Assembly (NCBI GenBank): GCA_021819635.1 | Contig: JAKAQQ010000046.1 | Location: forward strand, 1 to 6,618 | DNA: 6,618 nucleotides | Source: Pseudomonadota bacterium | GTDB taxonomy: Bacteria; Pseudomonadota; Gammaproteobacteria; JAKAQQ01 | Direction: 5' to 3' | In this document: one piece after another, positions 5,336 to 6,618 of the stretch | Position numbering within the stretch: position 1 is the first letter of the stretch | How the letters are laid out: each line of letters begins with the position of its first letter | Notes under the pieces: model-generated | The model's input: the letters and a program-made list of their open reading frames with translations, nothing else | What the model was told of the DNA's origin: nothing | The model's database searches: none | Made by a program: the position numbers and the translations under genes

Positions 5336-6618
5336 ATGCCCGAGTCCGTCGCTCCGGCCGCCGGGACGCTCGACCCTCGCGCGGTCGGATTCTGGCAGCT
5401 CACCTATCAGTCGATTTCCCTGATTGCGCCGGCCGGGGCGATGGCCGCCACGTTGACCGGTGCGGCGGCCTACGCAGAGGGAGCGTTGCCCCTGGCCCTC
5501 CTCGTCGCCGTCGCCGCCGCGGCGCTCATGGTGAACACCACCGTGCAGTTCTCCAAGCACGTCGCTTCGGCGGGGGGGTTCTACGGGTTCATCGCCCACG
5601 GCATGGGCGGCCGCTGGGGCACGATCGGGGGGCTTCTGTTTCTCCTGTCCTACTTCAACATCATTACCAACGCTCTCCTCTTCGTGGCCGGTGTCTTTGT
5701 CCCCGGCGTGATCGCCACCCTCTTTGGGGTTGCGGCCCCGTCGTGGCTGTGGGTCCCCATTCTGGTTGTTCTCACGGGACTCCTTTACATCCTGGCGATT
5801 CGCGGTGTCCGGCCCTCCCTGCGTTACGCGGTGTGGACGGGCAGTCTCGAAATCGTGGCGCTTCTCGCCTTTGCCGTCGCTCTTGTTGTGGCCGCCGGCC
5901 CCGCCAACACGTCGGCGGTGTTCACGCTGCGCGACGCCCACGTTCCGCTTCCGGTCTTTGCCCTCGGGGTGCTGCTCGGCATGTTCACGGTCTCGGGGTC
6001 GTCGGCCGCCACCTCGCTCGGCGAAGAGACCGCGACGCCCGAGCGGCGCATCCGCTGGGCGGTCATCGTCGCGTACCTTCTTTCGTCGTTTCTTTTCGTC
6101 TTCCTCGCCTATGCCCTCACCGTGGCCTGGGGACCGACCCGCATGGGCGGTTTCGCCCGCGCTCTCGTTCCCGGTGTCGTTCTGGCCCGATCGGGCCTGG
6201 GCCTTGGGGCGGCGGTGTTCCTCGTCCTGCTCGTCCTGAACTCGATGTACGCGGGAAGCCTCTCGCCCGTCCTGAGCAGCGCGCGGCTGGTCTACGCCAT
6301 GGGCCGGGACGGGGTGCTGTTTCCGGCCTCGTGGGCGGAACTCGACGCCTCACGCAATCCGAAGCGCGCGGTGCGTTGGGTCATGGTCTCCTCCCTGGCC
6401 CTCTCGCTTCTGACGGGTTTTGTGCTCGGTCCCTTCACCGGATACCTCATCCTCATTACCGCGAGCAGCATCGCGCTCTTTCTCGGCCACATTCTGGCGA
6501 ACACGGCGCTGGCGTTCTACGCCCGCGACCGGCGCTTGCGCGGGCGGACCCGCCACCTACTGATTCCGCAGGTGGCCAACCTGCTTGTGCTCGTTGTGCT
6601 GGTCGCCACCCTCATTCC
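5336..6618 (+). CDS. APC-superfamily amino acid permease, C-terminus truncated by window edge
   Basis: Inner-membrane secondary transporter; 427 residues are visible and the frame is open at the right edge. The family usually has 12 spans and about 450-500 residues, so only the last one or two spans are missing. The N-terminal part has the APC pattern: a short cytoplasmic head, FWQLTYQSISLIAPAGA as span 1, then ASAGGFYGFIAHGMGGRWG (about 78-96) corresponding to the S-x-GG-x-Y/F consensus before span 3. GSSAATSLGEETATPERRIR (221-240) is the conserved span-6 region plus the E-E-T-x-x-P-x-R-x-I loop. SSARLVYAMGRDGVLFPA (314-331) is the loop after span 8 seen in amino acid permeases. Other hydrophobic stretches lie near 51-67, 97-118, 137-155, 170-187, 203-219, 241-264, 287-303, 347-363, 368-392 and 409-427. 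The substrate cannot be read from the sequence. It is divergent from the pilus operon and probably unrelated to it in function. The start is set by AGGAG 7 bases upstream. Confidence 0.9.
   Translation, partial: MPESVAPAAGTLDPRAVGFWQLTYQSISLIAPAGAMAATLTGAAAYAEGALPLALLVAVAAAALMVNTTVQFSKHVASAGGFYGFIAHGMGGRWGTIGGLLFLLSYFNIITNALLFVAGVFVPGVIATLFGVAAPSWLWVPILVVLTGLLYILAIRGVRPSLRYAVWTGSLEIVALLAFAVALVVAAGPANTSAVFTLRDAHVPLPVFALGVLLGMFTVSGSSAATSLGEETATPERRIRWAVIVAYLLSSFLFVFLAYALTVAWGPTRMGGFARALVPGVVLARSGLGLGAAVFLVLLVLNSMYAGSLSPVLSSARLVYAMGRDGVLFPASWAELDASRNPKRAVRWVMVSSLALSLLTGFVLGPFTGYLILITASSIALFLGHILANTALAFYARDRRLRGRTRHLLIPQVANLLVLVVLVATLI

Noticed and set aside
3606..5423. Plus-strand open frame of about 605 codons opposite the PilL-like and TcpQ genes
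   Set aside because: It is antisense to well-supported genes, composed almost wholly of Arg, Gly, Ala and Pro with no domain-like pattern, and runs past the divergent gap into the permease gene in a different frame. High GC explains its length.
4901..5941. Minus-strand open frame of about 346 codons covering the divergent gap and the permease start
   Set aside because: It crosses the lipoprotein start and is antisense to clear membrane spans; its composition is charged low-complexity sequence.

Overview
This is a very GC-rich bacterial window, probably from a Gram-negative proteobacterium. The evidence is an outer-membrane secretin, two lipoproteins with lipoboxes, and a periplasmic and inner-membrane pilus subassembly. 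The sequence alone does not identify the genus. Coding density is close to complete, and the high GC content creates many long spurious antisense reading frames.

About four fifths of the window (positions 1-5216, minus strand, read right to left) is one tightly packed operon for a type IVb, R64/PFGI-type thin or conjugative pilus. In transcription order it encodes: a lipoprotein with a VirB9-N-like region and a C-terminal TcpQ-like domain (PilL-like); a short secreted protein that is almost only a second TcpQ-like domain; a lipoprotein secretin (PilN family); a bitopic inner-membrane protein (PilO/PilO2 family); a small coiled-coil periplasmic protein (PilP family); and the start of the assembly ATPase (PilQ, GspE/PulE family), which runs off the left edge. 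Every junction overlaps. Four are 4-base ATGA or GTGA overlaps and one is 17 bases, which suggests translational coupling and stoichiometric production of one envelope-spanning machine. The names follow the R64/IncI1 convention and are not equivalent to the type IVa pilN/O/P/Q genes.

The right end (5336-6618, plus strand) is a divergently transcribed APC-superfamily amino acid permease, truncated at the window edge. The roughly 110-base gap between the two divergent units is the only noncoding stretch. It holds a good ribosome binding site and a plausible sigma-70-like promoter for the permease, and no convincing promoter for the pilus operon.

The most notable point is that two consecutive genes end in recognisably similar TcpQ-like domains, and the second sits where R64-type clusters carry pilM. 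I see no tRNA, rRNA, CRISPR array, insertion sequence, integrase or attachment site. The window therefore does not show whether the pilus locus is chromosomal or part of an integrative element. I find no case for an entirely new system here; it looks like a divergent variant of a known one.
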